A stretch of 56,946 nt of DNA from Gemmatimonas sp. (GTDB lineage Bacteria; Krumholzibacteriota; Krumholzibacteriia; LZORAL124-64-63): the NCBI GenBank assembly GCA_013824755.1, contig PNOJ01000004.1:1-56946 (forward strand), given 5' to 3'. This document shows, in pieces, positions 32,073-40,859 of this stretch. Below the pieces are notes generated by a model. The model was not told where the DNA came from, searched no databases, and saw only the letters and a list, made by a program, of their open reading frames with translations. The first letter of the stretch is position 1. The number at the start of each line of letters is the position of its first letter. A program made the translations under genes and the position numbers.

Positions 32073-33430
32073 GATGCATCCCTCCGCCGCGACAGTCGGG
32101 CCGCGAAGAAGCCGTCCGCGCCCTCGCGCTGGGGCAGCCAGGTCCGCGCCCACTCCCCGTCCGCGCGCCACGGGCAGGGCGCCAGCGACGGTTCCGCCGC
32201 CAGGACCGCCTCCAGAACGCCCTCGTTCTCCTCGGGTTCCAGGGAGCACGTGGCGTAGAGCAGGCGGCCGCCCGGCGCCAGCAGCAGGGACGCCCGCCGC
32301 GCCAGTTCCGTCAGCCGGGTCGCCGAGGCGACGATCGCCTCCGGGCCGAGGCGCCACTTCCCTTCGGGGTGCCGCCGCAGCACGCCGGTCCCGGTGCAGG
32401 GCCCGTCCAGCAGCACGGTCGCGAAGGAACCGGGCCGGAAGGGCGCCGCCCTGCCGTCAGCAGATACCACGAGGTCCGGCCCCGCGTCGATCCTTTTCGC
32501 CGTCGCCTGCAGCTTGCGCAGGCGCGAGGCGCTGAGGTCGGCGGCCACCAGCAGCGCCGGCGACCCGTCGTCCCCCGCCGCCAGGGCCGCGCGCAGCCGG
32601 GCGGTCTTGCCGCCCGGCGCCGCGCAGAGGTCCAGGGCGGGGCCCGCCACGCCGTCCAGCAGGAGGTCGCACGCCGCCTGGACCGCCTCGTCCTGGACGA
32701 TCAGTTCCGGACGCGTCCGCAGCAGGGCCGCCAGGTCGGCGCGCTCCTCGCTCGCGAGCAGCAGGGCGCGCGGGCTCAGGTCCCCGGGGCGGGCGGAACG
32801 GCCGGCGGCGGCCAGGCCTGCGGCGACGGCCGCGGGGTCGGCGGGCGCCAGCACGTGCACGGCCAGCGGCGGGGACAGGTTGTTGCAGCGGCAGAGTTCG
32901 GCGGTCGCCGCGAGCCCGTAGCGCGCGCGCCACCGCGCGACCAGCCAGCGCGGGTGGCTCCACCAGGTCGACAGCCAGCCGTCGGGGTCGCGCGCGGGAT
33001 CGGGGAACAGCGCGTGCAGGGCCTCCTCGCGCTGCGGCGCCCCGTCGAGCGTCCGCCGCACCGACTGCAGCAGTCCGTTGACGAAGGGGGCGGGCCAGGG
33101 ACCCGCGACGTCGCGGGCCAGGGCCACGCTCTGGTGGACCGCCGCGTGGTCCGGCACGCGGTCCATGCCCAGCAGCTGGTGCAGGCCCAGGCGCAGCACG
33201 TCGGCGATCTGCGGCGGCGTCGCGGCGTCGTGGCGCGAGAACCGCCGCACGAGGTGGTCGTAACGGCCGCGCCAGCGCAGCGCGCCCTTGACCAACTCCG
33301 CCAGGAAGCGGCGGTCGCGCTCGTCCGGCAGGCGGGCCAAGGCGTCGTCGAGGGCCGCATCGAGGTTCTCGTCGCGTTCGGCGCGTTGCAGCACGTCCCA
33401 GGCGAGGCGGCGCACGGGGTCGAGGCTCAT
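32069..33430 (-). CDS. rsmB: 16S rRNA (cytosine967-C5)-methyltransferase
   Basis: A 453-residue enzyme. The N-terminal NusB-like helical domain (DPVRRLAWDVLQRAERDENLD) is followed by a SAM methyltransferase domain with LDLCAAPGGKTARL, DLSASRLRKL, LLDGPCTGTGVLRRHPEGKW (catalytic PC) and LLYATCSLEPEENE (TC). ATG 33430 overlaps the fmt stop as ATGA. The fmt-rsmB pair is conserved across bacteria. Confidence 0.95.
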   Translation of the reverse strand: MSLDPVRRLAWDVLQRAERDENLDAALDDALARLPDERDRRFLAELVKGALRWRGRYDHLVRRFSRHDAATPPQIADVLRLGLHQLLGMDRVPDHAAVHQSVALARDVAGPWPAPFVNGLLQSVRRTLDGAPQREEALHALFPDPARDPDGWLSTWWSHPRWLVARWRARYGLAATAELCRCNNLSPPLAVHVLAPADPAAVAAGLAAAGRSARPGDLSPRALLLASEERADLAALLRTRPELIVQDEAVQAACDLLLDGVAGPALDLCAAPGGKTARLRAALAAGDDGSPALLVAADLSASRLRKLQATAKRIDAGPDLVVSADGRAAPFRPGSFATVLLDGPCTGTGVLRRHPEGKWRLGPEAIVASATRLTELARRASLLLAPGGRLLYATCSLEPEENEGVLEAVLAAEPSLAPCPWRADGEWARTWLPQREGADGFFAARLSRRRDAS

Positions 33431-34362
33431 GAGCGCAGTCGGGTGCCGGCGGGGATCGGGCAGCCGCGCAGGAATTCGGCGGCGGTCATCGGCTTCTTGC
33501 CGGGGTTCTGCAGGCCCGTCACCAGCAGGACGCCCTCGCCGCAGGCCACGCACAGGCCCTCGTCCACCAACGCGAGCACGGTGCCCGGCTCGGCGCCGGA
33601 GGTGTGGAAGGACCAGGGCCGGGCCTCGGTGATCTTGATCTGGTGGTCGGCGAGGAACGTCGTGGCGCCGGGCCACGGCTGCAGTCCCCGCACCTGGTTG
33701 TGGACCTTCACCGCGGAACGCTCCCAGCGCAGGGGCGACAGCGAGCGGTTGAGCTTCGGGGCGTAGACGGCGCCCGTCTCGTTCTGCGGCGTCGGCGGCG
33801 CGCCGCCCGAATCGAGGCCGCGCAGGGTGCGGACCATCAGGTCGGCGCCCAGACCGGCGAGGCGGACCAGCAGGTCGCCGGCGGTCTCTTCGGGGTCGAT
33901 GGCCACCGCACGCTGGGCCAGGACCGGCCCGGTGTCCACGCCCGCGTCCATGCGCATGATGCTCACGCCGCTCCAGGCGTCGCCGTGCAGGATCGCGTAG
34001 TGGACGGGCGCGACGCCGCGCCAGCGCGGCAGCAGCGAGGCGTGCAGGTTGATGCAGCCGAGACGGGGCAGGTCGAGCAGGGACTGCCGCAGGATGTGGC
34101 CGAACGCGGTCACCACCACGGCGTCGGGCGCCGCGTCCGCCACCAGCTGCGTGACGCGGGCGGCGTCGCCCGGGCCCCACTCGACCACGGGCAGCCCGTG
34201 CCCGCGGGCGGCGTCCTTGACCGCGGTCGCCTCGAGCTGGCGGCCGCGCCCGGCGCGGCGGTCGGGTTGGGTGACGACCAGGGGGATCTCGGCGCGGCTC
34301 TCGACCAGGGCGTCGAGCGTCGGCACCGCGAAGTCCGGCGAGCCCATGAACACGATCCTCAC
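33427..34362 (-). CDS. fmt: Methionyl-tRNA formyltransferase
   Basis: A 311-residue enzyme formylating Met-tRNA for initiation using 10-formyl-THF. N-terminal Rossmann part with RIVFMGSPDFAVPTLDAL, then CINLHASLLPRWRGVAPVHYAI (catalytic Asn-His) and GVSIMRMDAGVDTGPVL, and a C-terminal OB-like domain. The GTG start overlaps the def stop as GTGA (34359-34362), with GGGAGGT before it. Confidence 0.95.
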   Translation of the reverse strand: MRIVFMGSPDFAVPTLDALVESRAEIPLVVTQPDRRAGRGRQLEATAVKDAARGHGLPVVEWGPGDAARVTQLVADAAPDAVVVTAFGHILRQSLLDLPRLGCINLHASLLPRWRGVAPVHYAILHGDAWSGVSIMRMDAGVDTGPVLAQRAVAIDPEETAGDLLVRLAGLGADLMVRTLRGLDSGGAPPTPQNETGAVYAPKLNRSLSPLRWERSAVKVHNQVRGLQPWPGATTFLADHQIKITEARPWSFHTSGAEPGTVLALVDEGLCVACGEGVLLVTGLQNPGKKPMTAAEFLRGCPIPAGTRLRS

Positions 34363-34889
34363 GCGCGACCTCCCGCAGGGCGCAGTCGCCGCAGACCCAG
34401 CCGCAGTTCCACGCCGAAACGCCGCCAGGGACCGAGGTGGTCCACCATCAGGATCCCGTCCAGATGATCCAGTTCGTGCAGCGCGATGCGCGCGGCCAGG
34501 CCGTCGTCGCGCAGCAGGCGGGCCGCGCCGTCGGGATCGCGGTAGCGCAGCACCGCGGCGCGCGGCCGCGCGATCCGCCGGTAGATGCCGGGGAAGGACA
34601 GGCACCCTTCCTCGAACACGGTCGACGGGCCGCCCGTCTCCTCCAGCACGGGGTCGAGCAACACCAGCGGCGGCCGCTTCCCGGCGAGGTCCGGCTGCAC
34701 CACGATCACGCGCCGGTCGTCCCCCACCTGGGGCGCGGCCAGCCCGACGCCGCGGTGGCGCCGCATGAGCGCGAGCATGTCCTGGACGAGCGCGTCCAGC
34801 CCCGGTTCGCCGGGCTCCGGGCTGCGGCAGACCAGGCGCAGGCGCCGGTCGCCGTACAGCACCAGGCGGCGCGGCGCGGCGGCGGTCAC
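34359..34889 (-). CDS. def: Peptide deformylase
   Basis: A 176-residue metalloprotease that removes the N-formyl group from new proteins. All three motifs are exact: GVGLAAPQVG, EGCLSFPG (metal Cys) and HELDHLDGIL (metal His pair and catalytic Glu). I place the start at GTG 34889, two bases after the yajC stop. The ribosome site is poor, so reading probably depends on coupling. It pairs functionally with fmt just downstream. Confidence 0.93.
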   Translation of the reverse strand: MTAAAPRRLVLYGDRRLRLVCRSPEPGEPGLDALVQDMLALMRRHRGVGLAAPQVGDDRRVIVVQPDLAGKRPPLVLLDPVLEETGGPSTVFEEGCLSFPGIYRRIARPRAAVLRYRDPDGAARLLRDDGLAARIALHELDHLDGILMVDHLGPWRRFGVELRLGLRRLRPAGGRA

Positions 34890-34891
34890 GA

Positions 34892-35218
34892 TCAGGACGG
34901 CAGGACCGTGGCGACCGCGCTGCGGGCGATCTCCACCTTGACGCCGTCGCCGATGGTGCAGACCAGGCGGTCGTCCTTGACGCTCTGCACGGTCGCGAAC
35001 AGGCCGCCGGTGGTGACGATCTGGTCGCCCTTCTTGAGGCTCTCGAGCATCAGGCGGTGCTTCTTCTGCCGCTGGGCGTTCGGGCGCCAGATCAGCAGGT
35101 AGAACACCAGCACCATCATGCCGATGAAGACGAAGTTCATGAGGATGGCGCCCTGCCCGGGCGCGGCCTGCCCCTGCTGGGGCGCGGGGCTCATGGCGAG
35201 GAAGTTGACCAGCGACAT
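34892..35218 (-). CDS. yajC: Preprotein translocase subunit YajC
   Basis: A 108-residue inner-membrane accessory of SecDF. One membrane helix (about residues 26-46, LMNFVFIGMMVLVFYLLIW) is followed by RPNAQRQKKHRLMLESLKKGDQIVTTGGL, the family signature. ATG 35218 follows AAGGAGAC. It lies 101 bp after tgt, the common tgt-yajC pairing, although secDF does not follow here. Confidence 0.95.
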   Translation of the reverse strand: MSLVNFLAMSPAPQQGQAAPGQGAILMNFVFIGMMVLVFYLLIWRPNAQRQKKHRLMLESLKKGDQIVTTGGLFATVQSVKDDRLVCTIGDGVKVEIARSAVATVLPS

Positions 35219-35319
35219 CTCGTCTCCTTGTCGTCGTTCGTGCTCGGCGCCGCTCCAAGATGGCACAGCGGGGGGCCGCGGGCAAACCCGGAGTCGCGGG
35301 ATGGGCATTGCGGGCCGGC

Positions 35320-36516
35320 TCAGGGGCGGTCGGCGTCGCCGGCCAGGCGCCGGCGTTCACCCTCTTCCCAGCGGGCGAGGAAGTCCGCGGCGAAGACCGT
35401 CAGGCGGCCCGCCGCGATGGCTTCGCGCAGGCCGCGCATCAGCGCCTGGTAGAACCAGACGTTGTGGGTGGTGGCCAAGGTCAGGCCGAGGATCTCGCCG
35501 CAGGACAGCAGGTGCCGCACGTAGGCGCGGCTGTGGCGCGCGCAGACCGGGCAGCCGCAGTCGGGGTCGAGCGGCCGCTCGTCGCGGGCGTAGGCGCCGT
35601 TCTTGACCACCAGCCGCCCGTCGTGCGTCAGCACGGTGCCGGTGCGGCCCATGCGCGTCGGCAGCACGCAGTCGAACATGTCCACGCCGGCGAGCACGCC
35701 GTGGACGATGTCGTCGGGGAAGCCCACCCCCATCAGGTAGCGCGGCCGGTCCGCCGGCAGCAGCGACGCCGTGGCGGCGACCATCTCCCTCATCAGCGGC
35801 ACGGGCTCGCCGACCGACAGGCCGCCGATGGCCGTCCCGGGCAGGTCGAGCGCGGCGACCAGGTCGGCCGAGCGCCGCCGCTGCTGCGGGTCGAAACCGC
35901 CCTGCACGATGCCGAACAGCACGCGCTCGTACCCGTCCTTCACGCGTCGTCCCCCGGGGCCGAAGGCGTCGCGGCAGCGGCGCAGCCAGCGGTCGGTGCG
36001 GTCGACGGCCGCCGCGACGGCGGGCGCGTCGGCGCCGTGGGGCAGGCAGTGGTCGAAGGCCATGACGATGTCCGCGCCCAGCGCCAGCTGGATCGCCATC
36101 GACAACTCGGGCGTGAAGCGGTGGCTGCTGCCGTCCAGGTGCGAACGGAAGGCCACGCCGTCCTCGTCGACCTTGTTCAGCGCGGACAGCGAGAAGACCT
36201 GGAAGCCGGCGCTGTCGGTGAGCATCGCCCCGTCCCAGCCCTCGAAGCGGTGCAGCCCGCCGAGCGCCTCGATCACCCCGTGGCCCGGGCGCAGGTACAG
36301 GTGGTACGTGTTGCCGAGGATCAGCCGCGACCCCGACGCGGCCACCTGCTCGAAGGTCATGGCTTTGATCGAGCCGTGCGTGCCGACCGGCATGAACACC
36401 GGCGTCTCGACCTCGGCGTGGGGCGTGCGCAGGAGGCCGCGGCGCGCCGCGCCGTCGCGGGCCGTCACCGCGAAGCCGAAGGGCCGATCGAAAGCGGCGT
36501 TGGCTGGCGGGTTCAT
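35320..36516 (-). CDS. tgt: tRNA-guanine transglycosylase
   Basis: A 398-residue TIM-barrel enzyme inserting preQ1 at tRNA position 34. MLTDSAGFQVFSL (Ala in place of the usual second Gly), FDHCLPHG, GVDMFDCVLPTR (nucleophile Asp) and the zinc site CGCPVC with a following His are present. Its ATG sits in the last copy of a 17-bp repeat in which every copy carries ATGA, so tgt translation may follow a series of stop/start events from queA. Confidence 0.95.
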   Translation of the reverse strand: MNPPANAAFDRPFGFAVTARDGAARRGLLRTPHAEVETPVFMPVGTHGSIKAMTFEQVAASGSRLILGNTYHLYLRPGHGVIEALGGLHRFEGWDGAMLTDSAGFQVFSLSALNKVDEDGVAFRSHLDGSSHRFTPELSMAIQLALGADIVMAFDHCLPHGADAPAVAAAVDRTDRWLRRCRDAFGPGGRRVKDGYERVLFGIVQGGFDPQQRRRSADLVAALDLPGTAIGGLSVGEPVPLMREMVAATASLLPADRPRYLMGVGFPDDIVHGVLAGVDMFDCVLPTRMGRTGTVLTHDGRLVVKNGAYARDERPLDPDCGCPVCARHSRAYVRHLLSCGEILGLTLATTHNVWFYQALMRGLREAIAAGRLTVFAADFLARWEEGERRRLAGDADRP

Positions 36517-36594
36517 CGTCCGTCCCCGTTCATCGTCCGTCCCAGTTCATCGTCCGTCCCCGTTCATCGTCCGTCCCCGTTCATCGTCCGTCCC
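36511..36594 (-). repeat. Five-copy 17-bp tandem repeat forming a stop/start ladder between queA and tgt
   Basis: Five units, 36579-36594 (16 bp), then 36562-36578, 36545-36561, 36528-36544 and 36511-36527. On the minus strand each unit reads GGGGACGGACGATGAAC (the 36528-36544 unit begins with T; the queA-proximal unit lacks the first G). Each unit holds ATGA. The queA TGA lies in the first unit and the tgt ATG in the last. Between them each ATG opens a six-codon frame (MNGDGR, once MNWDGR) that stops in the TGA of the next unit. GGGGA lies at Shine-Dalgarno distance from each ATG. Confidence 0.95.
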
Positions 36595-37801
36595 GAGGCG
36601 CCGCGACCGCGTCCGGCAGGACGAGCATCGCGTCGCCGTAGCTGTAGAAGCGCCAGTCCCCGTCCACCGCGCGCGCGTAGGCGGGCCGCCAGCGATCGGC
36701 CCCGCCGAGGAAGGCCGCCAGCAGCATCAGCAGCGACGAGCCCGGCAGGTGGAAGTTGGTGATCAGGCCGTCGGCCGCCGCGATGGCGTCCGGCGGGGCC
36801 GCGAAGAGGCGCGTCAGGCCGGACACGCGCCAACCCTCGCCCTCGCGGGCGGCCTCGCCCTCGAATGCCGCCGGCACGATTCCGGTGGCGGGCTCCGCCC
36901 GGCGACGGTCCGGGCCGTCGCGGTCCAGCCCCAGCCGGCGGACCGTCTCGAGCACCCGCAGCGACGTCGTGCCGACCGCGACGACGCGGCCGCCCTCGCG
37001 GCGGCAGCGCCGCACGGCGGCGTCGGTCGCCGCCGGCAGCGTGAAACGCTCGGCGTGCAGCCGGCGGTGCGCCAGGTCGTCGGCGTCGGGCGCGCGGAAG
37101 GTGCCGGAGCCGACGTGCAGGGTGACGGTCGCCCAGCCCACGCCGGCCTCGCGCAGCCGGGCGAGCAGCGCCGCGTCGAAGTGCAGGCCGGCGGTCGGCG
37201 CCGCGACCGAGCCGCGCGCCGCCGCGTACACCGTCTGGTAGCGCTCGCGGTCGAGCGCCGCCAGCTCGGGCGCGGTGTCGGGGCCGCGCCGGATGTAGGG
37301 CGGCAGGGGCGTCTCGCCGCGCCGTTGCGCCAGGTCGGCGAGGTCGCCGCCGCACGCGCGCACGACGAGGCCGCCGCCCGCGTCGCGGCCCACGACCTCG
37401 ATCTCCCCTGCCGGGTCGGCGCCGTCGCCGTCCTCGGGCCGGAGCCGCTCCCCGTCCTTCAACCGGCGCATCGGCTGGGCCAGGGCCAGCCACCGCCCGT
37501 CGCCCAGCGGGCGTTCCAGCAGCAGCTCGACACGGCCGCCGCTGGCCCGTCGCAGCCGCAGCCGCGCGGGCAGGACGCGCGTGTCGTTGGCCACCAGCAG
37601 GTCGCCCGCGCGCAGGTGCGACGGCAGGTCCGCGAAGATCCCTTCCCCCCGCACGCTCCCGTCGCGCGCCACCAGCATCAATCGCGAGCCGGTGCGCCGG
37701 GGGGCCGGCGACTGCGCGACGAGCCGGGCCGGCAGGTCGTAGTGGAAGGCGGGGGCCGACGCCGGCGGCTCAGAGCAGGTCACGCTGGGCGTCCTGGGCA
37801 T
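36581..37801 (-). CDS. queA: S-adenosylmethionine:tRNA ribosyltransferase-isomerase
   Basis: A 406-residue enzyme converting preQ1 in tRNA to epoxyqueuosine with SAM as ribosyl donor, acting right after Tgt. FHYDLPARLVAQ, LVANDTRVLPARL, PPYIRR, YQTVYA, GSVAAPTAGLHF and ITNFHLPGSSLLML are family blocks. ATG 37801 overlaps ruvB by 32 bp; a GTG at 37783 with AGGA upstream is an equal candidate. The family's own first conserved residues begin near position 17. It ends with DGR-stop inside the repeat ladder. Confidence 0.93.
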   Translation of the reverse strand: MPRTPSVTCSEPPASAPAFHYDLPARLVAQSPAPRRTGSRLMLVARDGSVRGEGIFADLPSHLRAGDLLVANDTRVLPARLRLRRASGGRVELLLERPLGDGRWLALAQPMRRLKDGERLRPEDGDGADPAGEIEVVGRDAGGGLVVRACGGDLADLAQRRGETPLPPYIRRGPDTAPELAALDRERYQTVYAAARGSVAAPTAGLHFDAALLARLREAGVGWATVTLHVGSGTFRAPDADDLAHRRLHAERFTLPAATDAAVRRCRREGGRVVAVGTTSLRVLETVRRLGLDRDGPDRRRAEPATGIVPAAFEGEAAREGEGWRVSGLTRLFAAPPDAIAAADGLITNFHLPGSSLLMLLAAFLGGADRWRPAYARAVDGDWRFYSYGDAMLVLPDAVAAPRDGR

Positions 37802-38810
37802 CCCGGCTGCGGCGGGGCGGGGCGATCCCCAGGTGGGCGCAGGCCCGCTCGGTCGTCTCGCGCCCGCGCGGGGTGCGCTTGAGCAGGCCGGACTGGATCA
37901 GGAAGGGCTCCACGACGTCCTCGAGCGTGTCCTGCTCCTCGCCCAGCGACACCGCGAGGTTCTGCAGGCCGACGGGCCCGCCGGCGAAGTGCTCCACGAT
38001 CAGGCGCAGGTAGCGCCGGTCCAGCGGCTCCAGGCCGAGCCGGTCGACGCCCAGGCGCGTCAGCCCGTCGTCGGCGGTCTCGCGGTCGATCACCTGGCGG
38101 CCCGCGATCTGGGCGTAGTCGCGGACGCGCCGCAGCAGGCGGTTGGCCGCCCGCGGCGTGCCGCGCGAGCGCCGCGCCAGCTCCAGCGCGCCGTCGGGGT
38201 CCAACCCGATGCCCAGGATGCCCGCCGAGCGGCCCAGGATGATCTGCAGCTCCTCGGGCGGGTAGAAGTCGAGGTGGCAGACGATGCCGAAGCGGGAGCG
38301 CAGCGCGGCGGTGATCATGCCGGCGCGGGTGGTCGCGCCCAGCAGGGTGAAGGGCGCGAGGTCCAACTGGAAATGCCGCGCGTGGGGCCCCTTGTCCACC
38401 ACGATCTCGATGCGCCGGTCCTCCATGGCCGGATAGAGGTACTCCTCGACCGTGCGGTTGAGGCGGTGGATCTCGTCGATGAACACGGCCGAGGGCCCTT
38501 CGTGCTGCGTCAGCAGACCGACCAGCTCGGCGCTGTTCTGGAAGGCGGGGCCGCTGCTCTGGCGCAGCTCCAGCTCCATCTCGGCGGCGATGATGCCGGC
38601 CAGGGTGGTCTTGCCCAGGCCCGGCGGCCCGTACAGCAGGACGTGGTCGAGCACCTCGCCGCGCGCGCGCGCGGCGGCGATGAAGACCCGCAGGTTCTCC
38701 TTGACCGCGGCCTGCCCGACGAACTCGTCGAGGCGCCGGGGGCGCAGGCCCGGCTCGGCGACGTCCTCGCGGGGGCGCAGGTTGGGATCGGTCCAGCGGG
38801 AATCGGTCAC
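37770..38810 (-). CDS. ruvB: Holliday junction branch migration helicase RuvB
   Basis: A 346-residue AAA+ hexameric motor that, with RuvA, drives branch migration. Walker A GPPGLGKTTLA, Walker B VFIDEIHR, GATTRAGM (sensor 1), arginine finger region LRSRFGI, and a winged-helix C-terminus ending GRETTERACAHLGI. The start is GTG 38810 with GGAAGGT upstream. It follows ruvA by 36 bp and overlaps queA. Confidence 0.97.
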   Translation of the reverse strand: MTDSRWTDPNLRPREDVAEPGLRPRRLDEFVGQAAVKENLRVFIAAARARGEVLDHVLLYGPPGLGKTTLAGIIAAEMELELRQSSGPAFQNSAELVGLLTQHEGPSAVFIDEIHRLNRTVEEYLYPAMEDRRIEIVVDKGPHARHFQLDLAPFTLLGATTRAGMITAALRSRFGIVCHLDFYPPEELQIILGRSAGILGIGLDPDGALELARRSRGTPRAANRLLRRVRDYAQIAGRQVIDRETADDGLTRLGVDRLGLEPLDRRYLRLIVEHFAGGPVGLQNLAVSLGEEQDTLEDVVEPFLIQSGLLKRTPRGRETTERACAHLGIAPPRRSRDAQDAQRDLL

Positions 38811-38846
38811 GGTCGACCTTCCTTGCGGTGTCGGGGTCGGCGGCGG

Positions 38847-39461
38847 TCAGCCCAGGCGGCGCAGTGCGGCCCGCACCCAGAGAACCGGGTCATCGCCCAG
38901 CGCCGCGTCGTCGCGCAGGGCCTCGCGCAGGAGCTGGTCGGCGCGCGCGGCCGGCAGCCCCATGGCGCCGAGCAGATCGCGCGCCACCGGCTCGTTCGGG
39001 TGCAGGACGGCGCCGGCGTCCGCGGACGCGGCCGGCGGCGGGGCGCCCGCCGCCAGCAGCGCCGGCGGCACGCGCGAGCCCAGCTCGACCACCAGGCGCG
39101 CCGCGCTCTTGCGCCCGATGCCCGGCAGCGTCGCCAGCGTCTTCTCGTCGCCGGCGTGCAGGGCGTGGGCGATGGTCGTCGCCGGCGCGCCGGACAGGAT
39201 GCCCAGGGCCAGCTTGGGCCCGACGCCGGTGACCGAGATCAGCAGCCGGAACAGCGCGAGCTCGTCCTGGTCCAGGAAGCCGTACAGCGTCCAGGCGTCC
39301 TCGCGCACCGCGAGGTGCGTCCACAGCCGGACCCGCTCGCCGACCGCCGGCAGCGCGGCCGCGCACCCGGCGGGCACCGTGACCGCCAGGCCCAGCCCGC
39401 CGACCTCGACCAGGCAGTCGAGGCCGCGGCGCACGAGCAGTCCCTCCAGGGTGGCGATCAT
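38847..39461 (-). CDS. ruvA: Holliday junction DNA-binding protein RuvA
   Basis: A 204-residue protein. The N-terminal OB fold begins MIATLEGLL. Helix-hairpin-helix motifs VTGVGPKLALGIL and LPGIGRKSAARLVVEL bind the junction, and a C-terminal three-helix domain contacts RuvB. The ATG overlaps the ruvC stop as ATGA (39458-39461). Confidence 0.96.
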   Translation of the reverse strand: MIATLEGLLVRRGLDCLVEVGGLGLAVTVPAGCAAALPAVGERVRLWTHLAVREDAWTLYGFLDQDELALFRLLISVTGVGPKLALGILSGAPATTIAHALHAGDEKTLATLPGIGRKSAARLVVELGSRVPPALLAAGAPPPAASADAGAVLHPNEPVARDLLGAMGLPAARADQLLREALRDDAALGDDPVLWVRAALRRLG

Positions 39462-39967
39462 CGGGCTCCTCCGCGCCGCGGCAGCGCTTCCCGCGGCGCC
39501 GTGCGCCGCTGGGCGTGGCAGATGGCGATCGCCAGGGCGTCGCTCGCGTCCAGCGAGGCGGGGGGCCGCGGCAGGGCCAGCAGGCGCTGCACCATGAAGC
39601 GCACCTGCTCCTTGCCGGCGGCGCCGTGGCCGGTCACGGCGAGTTTTACCTCGCGGGGGGCGTATTCGACAACGGGAATGTCACGCAGCGACGCGGCGAG
39701 CAGGGCGACCCCGCGGGCGTGCCCCAGCACCAGGGCGCTGTGGGCGTTGCGGGCGGCGAAGACGCTCTCGACGGCCATCTCGCCCGGGTTCCCCTGCGCG
39801 AGCAGCTCCGTCAGCGCGTCGTGGATCAGGCGCAGGCGCGCCGGCAGGGCGTCGCCGCGGCCGGTGCGGATGGCGCCGGCGTCCAGCAGGCGCAGCCGTC
39901 CGCCGTCCTGCTCGATCAGGCCGTAGCCCGTGACGTTGCTGCCGGGGTCGATGCCCAGGATGATCAC
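39458..39967 (-). CDS. ruvC: Holliday junction resolvase RuvC
   Basis: A 169-residue RNase H-fold endonuclease that cuts four-way junctions. The four acidic residues are in place: GIDPGSNVTGYG, MAVESVF, and SLDASDALAIAICH (two Asp). The GTG start at 39967 has GGAGG four bases upstream. The gene follows yebC by 68 bp, the widespread yebC-ruvC-ruvA-ruvB order. Confidence 0.96.
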   Translation of the reverse strand: MIILGIDPGSNVTGYGLIEQDGGRLRLLDAGAIRTGRGDALPARLRLIHDALTELLAQGNPGEMAVESVFAARNAHSALVLGHARGVALLAASLRDIPVVEYAPREVKLAVTGHGAAGKEQVRFMVQRLLALPRPPASLDASDALAIAICHAQRRTAPREALPRRGGAR

Positions 39968-40035
39968 GGCGCCTCCGCCGGACGCGCGAAGGGGGCGGCA
40001 CCGCGGCCGCCCCCCGTCCGCGGAACCGGCATCTG

Positions 40036-40791
40036 CTAGAGGTTCTCCATGATGGAGGCCATCTCGTCGTCGTCGATGGCGAAGTTGGACGAGACCCGCG
40101 ACACGTCGTCGAGGTCGTCCATCGCCTCGATCAGCTTCATGAGCGTCTCGGCGTCCTTGCCGGTGACGCGCACGGTGGTGGTCGCCTCCTGGACGATCTC
40201 CGACTCGGTCACCGGCAGGCCCTTCTCCTGGAGCGCCAGCAGGACCTGGTTGTAGTCGGCGAACGCGGTCGTGACCTCGAGGGCGCCGCCGTCGGCCGAC
40301 ACGTCCTCGGCGCCGGCTTCGATGGCCGCCTCCATGAGGGTGTCGAGGTCGACGCGGGCGGGGTCGAGGCTGATCGAGCCCTTGCGCTCGAACAGGTAGG
40401 ACACGCAGCCGTTGGTGCCGAGGTTGCCGTTGTACCGGGTGAAGATGTGGCGGATCTCGGAGGTCGTCCGGTTGCGGTTGTCGGTCTGCGTCTCGACCAG
40501 GACCGCCACGCCGCCGGGCCCGTAGCCCTCGAAGCTCAGCTCCTCGTAGACGGCGCCCTCGATCTCGCCGGTGCCGCGCTTGATCGCGCGCTCGATGTTG
40601 ATGTTGGGCATGTTCTGCGCCTTGGCGGCCAGGACCGCGCTGCGCAGGCGGGCGTTCCCCTCGACGTCGCCCCCCCCCTGGCGGGCGGCGACGATGACCT
40701 CGCGTGCGAGGCGCGACCAGATCTTGCTGCGGGCCGCGTCCTTGGCGCCCTTCTTGCGCTTGATCGTGCTCCACTTGGAGTGCCCGGACAT
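40036..40791 (-). CDS. yebC: YebC/PmpR family protein
   Basis: A 251-residue member: MSGHSKWSTIKRKKGAKDAAR at the start, MPNINIERAIKRGTG, EGYGPGGVAVLVE, RTTSEIRHIFTRYNGNLG and a C-terminal acidic end. Members were described as transcription regulators and, more recently, as factors easing translation of polyproline and similar stalls. It lies between the EF-G paralogue and ruvC, so a translation role would fit the neighbour upstream. Confidence 0.94.
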   Translation of the reverse strand: MSGHSKWSTIKRKKGAKDAARSKIWSRLAREVIVAARQGGGDVEGNARLRSAVLAAKAQNMPNINIERAIKRGTGEIEGAVYEELSFEGYGPGGVAVLVETQTDNRNRTTSEIRHIFTRYNGNLGTNGCVSYLFERKGSISLDPARVDLDTLMEAAIEAGAEDVSADGGALEVTTAFADYNQVLLALQEKGLPVTESEIVQEATTTVRVTGKDAETLMKLIEAMDDLDDVSRVSSNFAIDDDEMASIMENL

Positions 40792-40859
40792 CTGCCACGC
40801 TCCTTGTTCGCGGTCGCGCCGCGGAATCCGCGGGCGGCCCCTCCCCGGTTCGGCGATCC

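Noticed and set aside
36511-36594. CRISPR array
   Set aside because: The 17-bp units abut directly, without spacers, and lie at a gene junction.
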